Positions 1-7,331 are shown, numbered from the stretch's first letter. The stretch is DNA of 8,800 bases from Acidobacteriota bacterium (GCA_021810735.1 JAJZIF010000128.1:1-8800); one strand, 5' to 3'. Made by a program: numbers and translations. The notes: generated from the letters alone by a model not told the origin.

Positions 1-78
1 CGCACACCCGACTGCGCCCACTGCCCCCTCCGCGCCGACCTCGACACCCACCTCCACGGAAGGCCCGTGTCCTGCTGA
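1..78 (+). CDS. 3' end of an upstream gene, possibly endonuclease III/MutY-like
   Basis: The window opens inside a reading frame that ends in TGA at 76-78 (25 codons visible). Nearly every codon ends in C, as in the next gene, which supports this frame over the other open one. The visible peptide contains R-T-P-D-C-A-H-C-P-L-R-A-D-L about 12-25 residues from the end. This resembles the [4Fe-4S] loop C-X6-C-X2-C-X5-C found near the C-terminus of endonuclease III and MutY glycosylases; the first Cys would lie just outside the window. The position of the fourth Cys is occupied by Leu, so the cluster would be incomplete or the resemblance is coincidental. Coding status is well supported by codon use; the family call is tentative because so little is visible. 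Confidence 0.45.
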   Translation, partial: RTPDCAHCPLRADLDTHLHGRPVSC

Positions 79-100
79 CAAGACTTGAGCCTCAAACTCT

Positions 101-170
101 GACAACCGAGAATTGACAACTGAGAACTGACAAGTGGGGACTGGCAACTGGGCGCTGGCAACTGGCAACT
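101..170. repeat. degenerate 14-bp tandem repeat (7-bp subunit)
   Basis: Five 14-bp periods can be read: GACAACCGAGAATT (101-114), GACAACTGAGAACT (115-128), GACAAGTGGGGACT (129-142), GGCAACTGGGCGCT (143-156) and a final period made of two identical heptads GGCAACT (157-163 and 164-170). Each 14-mer is itself two related heptads of the form G(A/G)(C/G)AACT. The units drift gradually from GACAACT to GGCAACT along the array. The array sits between the upstream stop codon and rdgB and ends five bases before the first in-frame ATG (175). Its function is unknown: it could be a selfish intergenic repeat, a binding array or slippage-derived sequence. Confidence 0.8.
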
Positions 171-207
171 TCCGATGGAAGCCTCCAGCCAAGTTAACCT
201 TGTCTTG

Positions 208-837
208 ATGCCCCTCACCCTCTACGTCGCCTCCTCCAACCCAGGCAAGCTCCGCGATTTCCGCGTTGCCGCCGAACACACCTCCGTCGAAATCCTCCCC
301 CTGCCCAACCTCGCCGCCATCCCCGCGCCCGACGAAACCGGCGCCACCTTCGCCGAAAACGCCCGCCTCAAAGCCGAGTACTACAGCCTTCAACTCCCCG
401 GACAACTCGTCCTCGCCGACGATTCCGGCCTCGAAGTCCCCGCGCTCCAGAACGACCCCGGCGTCCGCTCCGCGCGCTTCGCCGATGACGCCCACTACCT
501 CCCCAACTCCCCGCTCTCTACCGACGAGCGCAACAACCTCTTCCTCCTCGACCGCATGACCAACGTAACGGCCCGCGCCGCCCGCTACCGCTGCGTCCTC
601 TCTCTCGCCCGCGACGGAGCGGAAATCCTTTCGGCCACCGGCGAAGTCCCCGGCGAAATCCTCGCCTCTCCCCGCGGCACCGGCGGCTTCGGCTACGATC
701 CGCTCTTCTACCTGCCCCAACTCCACAAAACCATGGCCGAAATCGACCTCAACACCAAACATCACCTCAGCCATCGCGGTGCCGCGCTCCGCGCCCTGCT
801 TGCGCGCACTCAACAATCTGCGCCCGAGATTGCGTGA
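208..837 (+). CDS. rdgB: RdgB/HAM1 non-canonical purine NTP pyrophosphatase
   Basis: This enzyme hydrolyses ITP, dITP and XTP to the monophosphate and pyrophosphate, keeping deaminated purines out of DNA and RNA; it is cytosolic and Mg-dependent. From the ATG at 208 the product is 209 aa, close to the usual 195-205. Family motifs are all present: S-S-N-P-G-K (residues 9-14, substrate loop), T-F-A-E-N-A-x-x-K-A (47-56), A-D-D-S-G-L (70-75, catalytic Asp), P-G-V-R-S-A-R-F (84-91), T-G-G-F-G-Y-D-P (158-165) and S-H-R-G-A-A-L (188-194). An upstream in-frame ATG at 175 would add 11 residues before the conserved beta strand that normally starts the protein, so 208 is preferred; neither start has a clear Shine-Dalgarno. 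Codons end in C almost throughout, matching the upstream fragment. Confidence 0.95.
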   Translation: MPLTLYVASSNPGKLRDFRVAAEHTSVEILPLPNLAAIPAPDETGATFAENARLKAEYYSLQLPGQLVLADDSGLEVPALQNDPGVRSARFADDAHYLPNSPLSTDERNNLFLLDRMTNVTARAARYRCVLSLARDGAEILSATGEVPGEILASPRGTGGFGYDPLFYLPQLHKTMAEIDLNTKHHLSHRGAALRALLARTQQSAPEIA

Positions 838-887
838 TCCACCCTGGGTACCTTGACGCTGCTCCCGCGCCAAACGAATAATGAAAC

Positions 888-914
888 TTGTTATAACGAC
901 TCGTTTTTTATATG
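888..914 (+). promoter_or_regulatory. possible sdh promoter
   Basis: TTGTTA (888-893) and TATATG (909-914) resemble -35 and -10 hexamers in a locally AT-rich island inside the 248-bp gap before sdhC. The 15-bp spacing is shorter than the usual 16-18, so this is a weak candidate. It would leave a long 5' leader of roughly 160 bases before the sdhC start. Confidence 0.25.
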
Positions 915-978
915 GTCAGATACTTGGCCCACATTCACGCAGATGGGATTCACTTACACTCTGCATGGACGTTCACCT

Positions 979-1025
979 CGCACTCATAGTGGCTCAAGGA
1001 CATCCTTCCTCAAGCCCGATGAGCG
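979..1025 (+). other. possible stem-loop in the sdh leader
   Basis: Nested complementary arms can be read: CG/CG (979-980 with 1024-1025), CTCAT/ATGAG (983-987 with 1019-1023), GGCT/AGCC (991-994 with 1013-1016) and AAGGA/TCCTT (996-1000 with 1003-1007). They are separated by small internal loops. All arms nest in the right order, which is more than isolated chance pairs usually give, but no known riboswitch or leader family was recognised. It lies about 60 bases before the sdhC start codon. Confidence 0.3.
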
Positions 1026-1035
1026 TCACACTTGC

Positions 1036-1062
1036 GTGAGGTTTGACACACACACGCCTCAC
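1036..1062 (+). other. inverted repeat just before sdhC
   Basis: GTGAGG (1036-1041) and CCTCAC (1057-1062) form a perfect 6-bp inverted repeat with a 15-base centre, ending 23 bases before the sdhC ATG. The left arm could alternatively pair with TCAC at 1026-1029 (GTGA at 1036-1039). It could be an operator dyad or an RNA hairpin near the ribosome binding region; no regulator family can be assigned. Confidence 0.25.
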
Positions 1063-1085
1063 TTCAATCAGGTTTGGAAAATCCA

Positions 1086-1778
1086 ATGAGCACGAGCGCA
1101 GTCGCTGTAAGCAAACATAGGGCACCAGGCTTCTGGCAGTCGACAAACGGCAAGAAAATTGTCATGGCGGTTACTGGGTGCATCCTGATCCTCTTCATCA
1201 TCGGCCACCTTTTAGGGAACCTGCTCATTTACGCCGGTCCGGCTCGCTACAATGCCTATGCCGCCTTCCTCCACTTTGACGACACCTTGCTCTGGATCAT
1301 CCGCAGCGTTCTCATCGTCTCGGTGGTTCTGCACATCGAGGCTGCGGCGCAGCTCTGGTTACGGAACAAGAGGGCGCGTCCCGTCAACTACTCGCGCAAG
1401 GAAGCGATCCGATCCTCCTATGCCTCCCGAACCATGTACTGGAGCGGCCCCATCGTTCTTGCCTTTGTGATCTTCCATCTGCTCGAGTTCACAGGTGGAT
1501 TCATCCATCCCGGCTCGCGGTTCATCGCCGGTGATGTCTATCACAATGTGGTTGCAGGTTTCTCGGTATGGTGGATATCGGCCTGGTACATCTTCTCGCT
1601 TTGTCTCCTCGGCCTGCACCTTCGTCATGGTCTCTGGAGCATGCTCCAGTCGTTCGGCATACCTCATTCCCGAGCGCGTGAAGTCGTTCTAAAGCGGCTC
1701 GCGCTCTGGATTGCTGTGGTTCTCATCGCGGGATACATTTCGATTCCCATCAGCGTACTTACGGGGCTAGTTAAGTAA
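1086..1778 (+). CDS. sdhC: Succinate dehydrogenase cytochrome b558 subunit SdhC (B-type)
   Basis: This is the membrane anchor of complex II, carrying heme b and the quinone site and passing electrons from SdhB to menaquinone or quinone. The 230-aa protein has five hydrophobic segments (about residues 25-49, 68-92, 121-140, 155-180, 205-227), as in the single-subunit di-heme anchors of Bacillus SdhC and Wolinella FrdC. Histidines H41, H83, H131 and H178 (or H181; also H153) sit in the helices at positions expected for bis-His ligation of two hemes. There is no sdhD in the operon, as expected for the B type. The ATG at 1086 is chosen; a TTG at 1074 in frame would add four residues. Its TAA stop is immediately followed by the sdhA ATG, so the two are probably translationally coupled. 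Confidence 0.93.
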   Translation: MSTSAVAVSKHRAPGFWQSTNGKKIVMAVTGCILILFIIGHLLGNLLIYAGPARYNAYAAFLHFDDTLLWIIRSVLIVSVVLHIEAAAQLWLRNKRARPVNYSRKEAIRSSYASRTMYWSGPIVLAFVIFHLLEFTGGFIHPGSRFIAGDVYHNVVAGFSVWWISAWYIFSLCLLGLHLRHGLWSMLQSFGIPHSRAREVVLKRLALWIAVVLIAGYISIPISVLTGLVK

Positions 1779-3692
1779 ATGAAACTCGACGCGAAAATCC
1801 CTTCCGGCCCAATCGAACAGGCGTGGGACAAAGCCCGCTTTGACATGAAGCTGGTGAATCCTGCCAACAAGCGCAAACACACCGTTCTCGTCATCGGTTC
1901 CGGACTCGCAGGGGCATCGGCAGCTGCCTCCATGGGTGAGCTCGGTTACAACGTACGGTGTTTCTGCTTCCAGGACTCGCCCCGCCGCGCGCACTCCATC
2001 GCTGCGCAGGGCGGTATCAATGCGGCGAAGAATTACCAGAACGACGGAGACAGCATCTATCGCCTCTTCTACGACACCGTGAAGGGTGGCGACTTCCGTT
2101 CTCGTGAAGCCAACGTCTACCGCCTGGCCCAAAACAGCCTGAACATCATCGATCAGTGCGTGGCTCAGGGTGTCCCCTTCGCGCGCGAGTACGGCGGGGC
2201 TCTCACCAACCGCTCCTTCGGTGGCGCACAGGTCTCGCGTACCTTCTATGCGCGTGGGCAGACGGGCCAGCAGTTGCTGCTGGGCGCCTATCAGGCGCTG
2301 GAGCGCCAGGTGCAGGCAGGCACCGTCACCATGTTCCCGCGCACCGAGATGCTCGACCTGATTGTGATCGACGGACAGGCCCGCGGCATCGTCACGCGTA
2401 ACCTCGTCACCGGCGAGCTGAGTGTCCACATTGGCGACGCCGTCGTTTTGGCCAGCGGTGGATATGGCAACGTCTATTACCTCTCCACCAATGCCAAGGG
2501 CTCCAACGTGACGGCAAGTTGGCGCGCTCACAAGCGCGGCGCGCTCTTCGCCAATCCATGCTTCACGCAGATTCACCCCACCTGTATCCCCGTCTCCGGC
2601 GATTACCAGTCGAAACTCACGCTCATGTCGGAGTCTCTCCGCAATGACGGGCGCATCTGGGTCCCCAAGCAAAAGGGCGACAAGCGCCGGCCTGACCAGA
2701 TTCCCGCCGATGAACGTGATTACTATCTCGAGCGGCGTTACCCCAGCTTCGGGAATCTTGTCCCGCGCGATGTGGCCTCACGCAACGCAAAGCACGTCTG
2801 CGATGAGGGCCGCGGCGTCGGAGAAACCGGCCTCGGCGTCTATCTCGACTTCTCCGATGCCATTCAGCGCCTCGGCGAGCACGTGATTCGCGAGCGCTAC
2901 GGCAACCTCTTCGACATGTACCAGCGCATCACCGATGAGGATCCCTACAAGGTCCCCATGCGCATCTACCCCGCCATTCACTACACCATGGGCGGCCTCT
3001 GGGTTGACTACTACCTGCAGAGCACCATCCCGGGCTTGTTCGTCGCCGGTGAGGCGAACTTCTCCGACCACGGGGCAAACCGCCTCGGCGCTAGCGCGCT
3101 CATGCAGGGCTTGTCCGACGGCTATTTCATCATTCCGTACACCGTCGGCAACTACATTGCCACCAGCAAGCTCGACAAAGTGGATGACTCTCACCCCGCA
3201 GTCCAGCAAGTCGTTTCTGAAGTCCAGCAGGGCATCACCTCGCTGCTTTCCATCAAGGGCAAGCGCACCGTCGACTCCTTCCATCGGGAGCTCGGCAAAA
3301 TCATGTGGGACGAGTGCGGCATGTCGCGCACCGCGCAGGGGCTTGAAAAAGCCATCGGCCAGATTCGTCAACTGCGCGAAGAGTTCTGGCAGAACGTTAC
3401 CGTACCAGGCAGCGGCGATGATTTGAATCAGAGCCTCGAGAAAGCCGGACGTGTGGCCGACTTCTTGGAGCTTGGCGAGTTGATGTGCATCGATGCCCGC
3501 GACCGCAACGAAAGCTGCGGTGGACACTTCCGCGAGGAGTCTCAGACCGCGGACGGAGAAGCGCAGCGCGACGACGAGAATTACTCTTACGTGGCGGCAT
3601 GGGGCTATACCGGCCCGGACAGCGCGCCGGCTCTCAGCAAAGAACCCTTGGAATTCAAGTACGTTTACCGCAGCCAGAGGAGCTACAAGTAA
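1779..3692 (+). CDS. sdhA: Succinate dehydrogenase flavoprotein subunit SdhA
   Basis: This is the catalytic subunit of complex II, oxidising succinate to fumarate in the TCA cycle at the cytoplasmic membrane face. It is 637 aa, in the range of the Bacteroidetes-like B-type proteins. Visible elements are the FAD-binding Rossmann loop G-S-G-L-A-G (40-45); [15 protein letters not shown] with H72 as the expected covalent FAD attachment; Q-I-H-P-T-C-I-P (264-271); the [10 protein letters not shown] segment with R330 as likely catalytic arginine; H-Y-T-M-G-G (401-406); and [15 protein letters not shown] (423-437). The ATG directly follows the sdhC stop and has no well-placed Shine-Dalgarno, suggesting coupling by termination-reinitiation. 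An AGGAG near its 3' end (3678-3682) serves the next gene. Confidence 0.97.
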   Translation: MKLDAKIPSGPIEQAWDKARFDMKLVNPANKRKHTVLVIGSGLAGASAAASMGELGYNVRCFCFQDSPRRAHSIAAQGGINAAKNYQNDGDSIYRLFYDTVKGGDFRSREANVYRLAQNSLNIIDQCVAQGVPFAREYGGALTNRSFGGAQVSRTFYARGQTGQQLLLGAYQALERQVQAGTVTMFPRTEMLDLIVIDGQARGIVTRNLVTGELSVHIGDAVVLASGGYGNVYYLSTNAKGSNVTASWRAHKRGALFANPCFTQIHPTCIPVSGDYQSKLTLMSESLRNDGRIWVPKQKGDKRRPDQIPADERDYYLERRYPSFGNLVPRDVASRNAKHVCDEGRGVGETGLGVYLDFSDAIQRLGEHVIRERYGNLFDMYQRITDEDPYKVPMRIYPAIHYTMGGLWVDYYLQSTIPGLFVAGEANFSDHGANRLGASALMQGLSDGYFIIPYTVGNYIATSKLDKVDDSHPAVQQVVSEVQQGITSLLSIKGKRTVDSFHRELGKIMWDECGMSRTAQGLEKAIGQIRQLREEFWQNVTVPGSGDDLNQSLEKAGRVADFLELGELMCIDARDRNESCGGHFREESQTADGEAQRDDENYSYVAAWGYTGPDSAPALSKEPLEFKYVYRSQRSYK

Positions 3693-4496
3693 ATGAAATT
3701 GACCCTGAAAATCTGGCGACAGAAAAACCGCGATGAAAAAGGCAGATTCTTCACCTATCCCGTGGAGAATGTGAATCCGGAGATGTCGATGCTGGAGTGC
3801 CTCGACGTCCTGAACGAGTCGCTGATCGAGCGGGGCGAAGAGCCTGTGGCCTTCGAGCACGATTGCCGCGAGGGCATCTGCGGGTCATGCGGGTTCATGA
3901 TTAACGGCGTAGCTCATGGCCCGCAATCGGCAACCACTGCCTGCCAGCTCACCATGCGGCATTTCAAGGATGGGCAGGAGCTGACCATCGAACCATGGCG
4001 TGCCGCTGCCTTTCCTCTCATCAAAGACCTCGTTGTCGATCGTCGCGCCCTGGACCGCATCATTCAGGCAGGTGGCTACATTTCCGTCTCGACCGGCAAT
4101 GCTCCCGACGGAAATAACATTCCCGTCGGTAAAGACATTGCGGACCGCGCCATGGACGCCGCCGCGTGTATCGGCTGCGGAGCCTGTGTGGCAGCTTGCC
4201 CAAATGCCTCGGCCGCGCTCTTCACTGGTGCAAAGATCTCCCACCTCGGCATTCTTCCGCAGGGCAAGCCGGAACAGGACCGCCGCGCTCTGAGCATGGT
4301 CGCGCAGATGAATACCGAGCCTTTTGGAAGCTGCACCAATATTGGCGAATGTACCGCAGCCTGCCCCAAAGAAATTCCGCTGGAAGTGATTGCGACCATG
4401 AATCGCGACTATCGCGGCGCAACCTGCAGAAAGCGCGACGATCTCGTGCAGGTCGTTGCTCCTGTAACCGGATGGAGTTCCAGCTCAAAGAGTTAG
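3693..4496 (+). CDS. sdhB: Succinate dehydrogenase iron-sulfur subunit SdhB
   Basis: This is the electron-transfer subunit of complex II, bridging the FAD of SdhA and the hemes/quinone of SdhC. It is 267 aa. The N-terminal ferredoxin domain has C58, C63, C66 and C84 (C-x4-C-x2-C...C) for the [2Fe-2S] cluster. The C-terminal domain has C159-x2-C162-x2-C165-x3-C169 and C214-x5-C220-x3-C224, giving the ligands of one [4Fe-4S] and one [3Fe-4S] cluster. The ATG abuts the sdhA stop; AGGAG at 3678-3682 lies ten bases upstream and is a plausible ribosome binding site. It is the last gene of the operon, followed by a strong terminator. After the last conserved stretch there is a short serine-rich tail (W-S-S-S-S-K-S) that is not needed for cluster binding. 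Confidence 0.97.
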   Translation: MKLTLKIWRQKNRDEKGRFFTYPVENVNPEMSMLECLDVLNESLIERGEEPVAFEHDCREGICGSCGFMINGVAHGPQSATTACQLTMRHFKDGQELTIEPWRAAAFPLIKDLVVDRRALDRIIQAGGYISVSTGNAPDGNNIPVGKDIADRAMDAAACIGCGACVAACPNASAALFTGAKISHLGILPQGKPEQDRRALSMVAQMNTEPFGSCTNIGECTAACPKEIPLEVIATMNRDYRGATCRKRDDLVQVVAPVTGWSSSSKS

Positions 4497-4534
4497 AGCA
4501 TTCCCCCTGCAGCGAGACAATTTCCATCCAGCTC

Positions 4535-4570
4535 AAGGCCAGAGAGCAGTCTCCCTGGCCTTTTCCTTTT
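4535..4570 (+). terminator. intrinsic terminator of the sdh operon
   Basis: AAGGCCAG (4535-4542) pairs perfectly with CTGGCCTT (4555-4562), an 8-bp GC-rich stem with a 12-base loop, followed by the T-rich run TTTTCCTTTT (4561-4570). It starts 38 bases after the sdhB stop, which fits termination of the sdhCAB transcript. Confidence 0.85.
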
Positions 4571-4689
4571 CCAGATCGTTCTCGAAGTCTTTGCCCCAGC
4601 TTGCCGTCTGCATGCTCATGTCACTCGAGCGTGATATTCTTCGCAAAATAACGGGAATCGCACTCAGCTTCCCCCAAAAGCTCCGCATC

Positions 4690-5970
4690 ATGACGAGCCC
4701 CGGCAAAACTCCCCTCGGCACTCGCCACTTTGACGAGTTGGATTCCCTGCGTGGCCTCGCCGCCATCACGGTTGCTTTCGGACACCTCGCGCTGCTCACA
4801 TTTGCCAGCACAACATGGCCAGGTCACCCGCAAATGGAATTCTGGCGACACGTCATTGAGCTTCTCAATCGGACGCCGCTCACATTTCTCATGGCTGGCG
4901 GCGCTGCCGTCCGCTTCTTCTTCGTTCTCAGTGGATTCGTACTCCTTCTCCCGTTCCTGCGCCGCAAGGAGAATCCCTATTCGCCCTACATCGTCAAGCG
5001 CGTCTGCCGTCTCTATCTTCCCTATCTCGCGGCCGTCCTGCTTGGCCTCCTGGGCGATTATTTCCTCGGCCAGCATCGTCCAAAGGGCTTCCTCGTTTCC
5101 CCGCATGACATGTGGACTCACCCCATCACCGCAAACATGATCATCCAGCACATCCTCCTTTACGGCAGCCAGATCGGCCAGCTCGATCAGGTCCTCTGGT
5201 CCCTCGTTCAGGAGATGCGCATTTCCGTCATCTATCCACTCATTGCGATTCTCGTCCTCAAACTCCGGACCCGGCATCTGGTTCTCATCGTCGCTGCGAT
5301 TGAAGTCTTTCTAACAGCCCTCCTGCTTGTCGCTCCACAGACGAACACCAGCCTCCAAAGCTTCTTTTCCACCCTCCACTTCACCACCATCTTCATCTTC
5401 GGTGCCTGGCTCGCAAAGAATCATCATGAACTCGGTCAAAGGCTCATGCGGCTCAGCCGCACAACTCGGGTGGGCATCGCAGTCTTTGCCTTTCTCGCCT
5501 ACAGCCTCGGCATCAAGTTCCTCTGGGGAAACCAGATTCTCATTCACTTCATCCATCCTCTTGAGCGGCGCTTTCCTCAAGCATGGTTTGCCCAGCCCGC
5601 CTTCCTCAACTTCATCACTCTTGCCTCAGGCGACTGGATCGCCGCCTTCGCGGCTGGCGTCGCCATTCTTTACGCGCTCCATCAGCGCCAGGTTCGCTCG
5701 GCGCTTCACATCTATCCGATACTCATCACCGGCCGCGCATCCTATACGCTCTATCTGGTACATTCGCTGGTGCTCTTTGCGCTTCTCTTCGGCCTCGCCG
5801 GAACTCCCTGGTTCTGGGCCGTCATTCCAGGATTCTTTATCGGAACCATCCTCTTCACCTGGCTCTTCTACCGCTGGATTGAAGTTCCCACCATGAACAT
5901 GGGCAGAAGAATCGCCAAAGCCATGCAGGAAAGACGCCGCCGTACTCCCGCGCCATCCGTCGCCGCATGA
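4690..5970 (+). CDS. Acyltransferase 3 family membrane protein (OafA/YrhL-like)
   Basis: This is an integral-membrane O-acyltransferase of the family that moves acetyl or other short acyl groups onto extracytoplasmic polysaccharide, lipid or peptidoglycan acceptors; the substrate here is unknown. From ATG 4690 it is 426 aa with about ten hydrophobic segments. Near the N-terminus, F-D-E-L-D-S-L-R-G-L is followed by the family's R-X10-H motif (R21, H32). Other landmarks are R-F-F-F-V-L-S-G-F (75-83), L-W-S-L-V-Q-E-M-R (169-177) and the C-terminal S-Y-T-L-Y-L-V-H-S (351-359). The open frame extends back to an ATG at 4591, but that 33-residue extension lacks family character and would begin just after the terminator, so 4690 is preferred. 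No SGNH esterase domain is fused. The tail is Arg-rich and cytosolic. It converges on the DUF4440 gene with a 16-base gap. Confidence 0.9.
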   Translation: MTSPGKTPLGTRHFDELDSLRGLAAITVAFGHLALLTFASTTWPGHPQMEFWRHVIELLNRTPLTFLMAGGAAVRFFFVLSGFVLLLPFLRRKENPYSPYIVKRVCRLYLPYLAAVLLGLLGDYFLGQHRPKGFLVSPHDMWTHPITANMIIQHILLYGSQIGQLDQVLWSLVQEMRISVIYPLIAILVLKLRTRHLVLIVAAIEVFLTALLLVAPQTNTSLQSFFSTLHFTTIFIFGAWLAKNHHELGQRLMRLSRTTRVGIAVFAFLAYSLGIKFLWGNQILIHFIHPLERRFPQAWFAQPAFLNFITLASGDWIAAFAAGVAILYALHQRQVRSALHIYPILITGRASYTLYLVHSLVLFALLFGLAGTPWFWAVIPGFFIGTILFTWLFYRWIEVPTMNMGRRIAKAMQERRRRTPAPSVAA

Positions 5971-5982
5971 TCGCAATCTTTT

Positions 5983-6005
5983 GGCCTCACTCGGCCGGAA
6001 TTTTT
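5983..6005. terminator. weak candidate terminator between convergent genes
   Basis: GGCC (5983-5986) and GGCC (5993-5996) can form a short 4-bp stem with a six-base loop, followed on the plus strand by TTTTT (6001-6005); on the minus strand it is followed by AAAAG. It overlaps the stop codon of the minus-strand gene. The stem is short, so it would be a weak plus-strand terminator at best. Confidence 0.25.
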
Positions 6006-6349
6006 GTCCCCTGATGAAAGAGCATCTGCCACCGCCCATCGCGCAGTTCCCACAACGAACTCCGCAATGACTGCACGGAGTTGTCATTCGGTCCAACACG
6101 CAGGGCTCGATAGGTCACCAACACCAATGATGCGGAAAGTGGCGTCGCTTCGAAATCTGTGAGAGACAGCCGAGCGGGCTCTTCCTCCTGCAGGTGCCCA
6201 ATGATCTCCGCTCTGGAATACACGCGTCCGGAACAGCCAAATTCACGAAAACCATCCGCAAGCAATGCAGCTACCTCCGGCGCATTCTTACGCACGGCGC
6301 TCCGCAAAAGACTCTCTTCCAGACTTCGAAGATGATCGCTCAGTTCCAT
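5987..6349 (-). CDS. DUF4440/SnoaL-like NTF2-fold protein
   Basis: This is a small cytosolic alpha+beta-cone protein of the nuclear transport factor 2-like superfamily (DUF4440 type); members are diverse and this one has no assignable reaction. It is 120 aa from the ATG at 6349: an N-terminal helix with L-E-E-S-L-L-R-S, then A-x-L-L-A-D-G-F-R-E-F-G-C-S-G-R-V-Y (28-44), the helix-turn R-A-E-I-I-G-H-L (46-53), and the closing strands S-L-R-S-S-L-W-E-L-R-D-G-R-W-Q-M-L-F-H-Q-G-T (94-115). The start is supported by a purine-rich GGAAGGAAA just upstream on the minus strand. An in-frame GTG at 6415 overlaps the beta-lactamase stop and would add 22 residues. It lies 62 bases behind the beta-lactamase gene in the same direction, so co-transcription is likely; a shared function is not implied. 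Confidence 0.8.
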   Translation of the reverse strand: MELSDHLRSLEESLLRSAVRKNAPEVAALLADGFREFGCSGRVYSRAEIIGHLQEEEPARLSLTDFEATPLSASLVLVTYRALRVGPNDNSVQSLRSSLWELRDGRWQMLFHQGTKIPAE

Positions 6350-6411
6350 CCGGCGTTTCCTTCCATCCATCGTTGGGCCGAGTCCCACAATCCGGCTCTG
6401 CGTCACACGCC

Positions 6412-7299
6412 TCACACCGCTTCCGCTACTGCCCTGCCCACTGCCGCCAGCGTCGCATCCCGCTGCTCACGGCTCACCGTTGCTCCCGTCAAGTAAGCCG
6501 CCACCAGCACCGGCTTTCCCGTGGGAGGCCAAAGAATCGCCACATCATTTGTCGTACCACGCTCGCCGCTGCCCGTCTTGTCACCCTCTCGCCAGGTCTT
6601 CGGCAACCCAGCTCGAATCCGCTTCTCACCCGTCCTGTCTTCCACCAGCCATTTCGTCAGCAAAGCCCTTGAGCTTCCCGACAACGCATCCCCCAGCGCC
6701 AGCGCACGCAAATCCTGCACCATCCCCACCGGCGTCGTCGTATCCCGCACATCTCCCGGCAAACACTCATTCACATCCGGTTCATTGCGGTCCAGTCTCG
6801 TCCACTTGTCTCCCAGCCGCCGTGCAAACTCCGTCACCCCCTGCGGCCCACCCAGCCCAGCCAGCAAAAGATTCGCCGCCGTATTGTCACTCACCGTAAT
6901 CGCAGCCGCGCACAACGCCTCTACCGTCATCCCGCTCGCAACATGCTGGCTCGTGATTGGTGAATACGCCACCACCTGCCCACGGCCAAACTTCACCAAC
7001 CGATCCAGCCACTCCTTGCCGCGATCCGCCTTTGCCAACACCGCTCCCACGGCCAGCAGCTTGTACGTGCTGCACATCGGAAAGCGCTCAAACGCGCGCC
7101 AGCCTCCCGTTGACCCCGTTTCCGTATCCAGGCAGTAGACCCCCAGCCTCCCTCCGCTGGCCTTTTCCAGTTGATGAATCCGTGCGTGAAAACGATCATG
7201 CCCCAGCGGAGCCGCGCCCGCCCATCCCCGCGCTGAATCAAAAACAGCGCTGCCGGAAACCAGCAGCGCCGCATATACAAATTCCCGTCTTGTCGTCAT
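6412..7299 (-). CDS. Class A beta-lactamase with Tat signal
   Basis: This is a serine beta-lactamase that opens the lactam ring of penicillins and related drugs in the periplasm. It is 295 aa with all class A motifs, at a constant offset of 7 from Ambler numbering: C76-S77-T-Y-K80 (Ambler 69-73), Y112 (105), S137-D-N139 (130-132), R171-N-E173 with N177 (164-170 omega loop), D186 (179), R227 (220) and K241-T-G-S-G (234-238). The N-terminus T-R-R-E-F-V followed by a hydrophobic stretch and A-G-A (27-29) is a twin-arginine signal with a cleavage site near residue 29-30, so export folded through Tat is inferred. Cys69, Arg220 and Ser237 recall some class A carbapenemases, but position 238 is Gly, so their Cys69-Cys238 disulfide cannot form. 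No divergent AmpR/LysR regulator is visible. GAGGGCA upstream is a good ribosome binding site. Confidence 0.93.
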   Translation of the reverse strand: MTTRREFVYAALLVSGSAVFDSARGWAGAAPLGHDRFHARIHQLEKASGGRLGVYCLDTETGSTGGWRAFERFPMCSTYKLLAVGAVLAKADRGKEWLDRLVKFGRGQVVAYSPITSQHVASGMTVEALCAAAITVSDNTAANLLLAGLGGPQGVTEFARRLGDKWTRLDRNEPDVNECLPGDVRDTTTPVGMVQDLRALALGDALSGSSRALLTKWLVEDRTGEKRIRAGLPKTWREGDKTGSGERGTTNDVAILWPPTGKPVLVAAYLTGATVSREQRDATLAAVGRAVAEAV

Positions 7300-7300
7300 C

Positions 7301-7307
7301 TGCCCTC
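7301..7307 (-). promoter_or_regulatory. ribosome binding site of the beta-lactamase
   Basis: On the minus strand GAGGGCA ends one base before the ATG of the beta-lactamase; the GAGG core is about five bases from the start codon. It supports the chosen start. Confidence 0.55.
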
Positions 7308-7322
7308 GTGTCGATGCAGCCG

Positions 7323-7331
7323 ATTATGCCA
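7323..7331 (-). promoter_or_regulatory. candidate extended -10 promoter of the beta-lactamase
   Basis: Read on the minus strand, TGG-CATAAT gives a -10 hexamer one base off consensus with the TG of an extended -10 element. There is no good -35 at 17 bp, which extended -10 promoters tolerate. It would give a leader of about 15-20 bases ahead of the beta-lactamase ATG. Confidence 0.45.

Noticed and set aside
1043..1071. TTGACA at 1043-1048 as an sdh -35 element
   Set aside because: The position 17 bp downstream (AATCAG) is a poor -10, and the transcript would start almost on the sdhC start codon.
853..1089. 78-codon plus-strand frame in the sdh leader
   Set aside because: It has low resemblance to any family, mixed codon use unlike its neighbours, no ribosome binding site, and it overlaps the sdhC start; the region is better read as a leader.
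1767..2672. 301-codon open frame on the minus strand inside sdhA
   Set aside because: It is antisense to a highly conserved sdhA region, has no recognisable domains, and arises from the GC-rich codon pattern of the real gene.
2778..3860. 360-codon open frame on the minus strand over sdhA/sdhB
   Set aside because: It spans the junction of two unmistakable sdh genes in antisense and shows no family motif; it is a shadow of their codon bias.
4591..4689. N-terminal extension of the acyltransferase to ATG 4591
   Set aside because: The 33 extra residues are not hydrophobic or family-like, and the conserved start of the domain follows closely after the ATG at 4690.
6521..7138. 205-codon plus-strand frame inside the beta-lactamase
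   Set aside because: It is antisense to intact beta-lactamase motifs, is rich in Ser/Pro/Ala, and has no domain signature.
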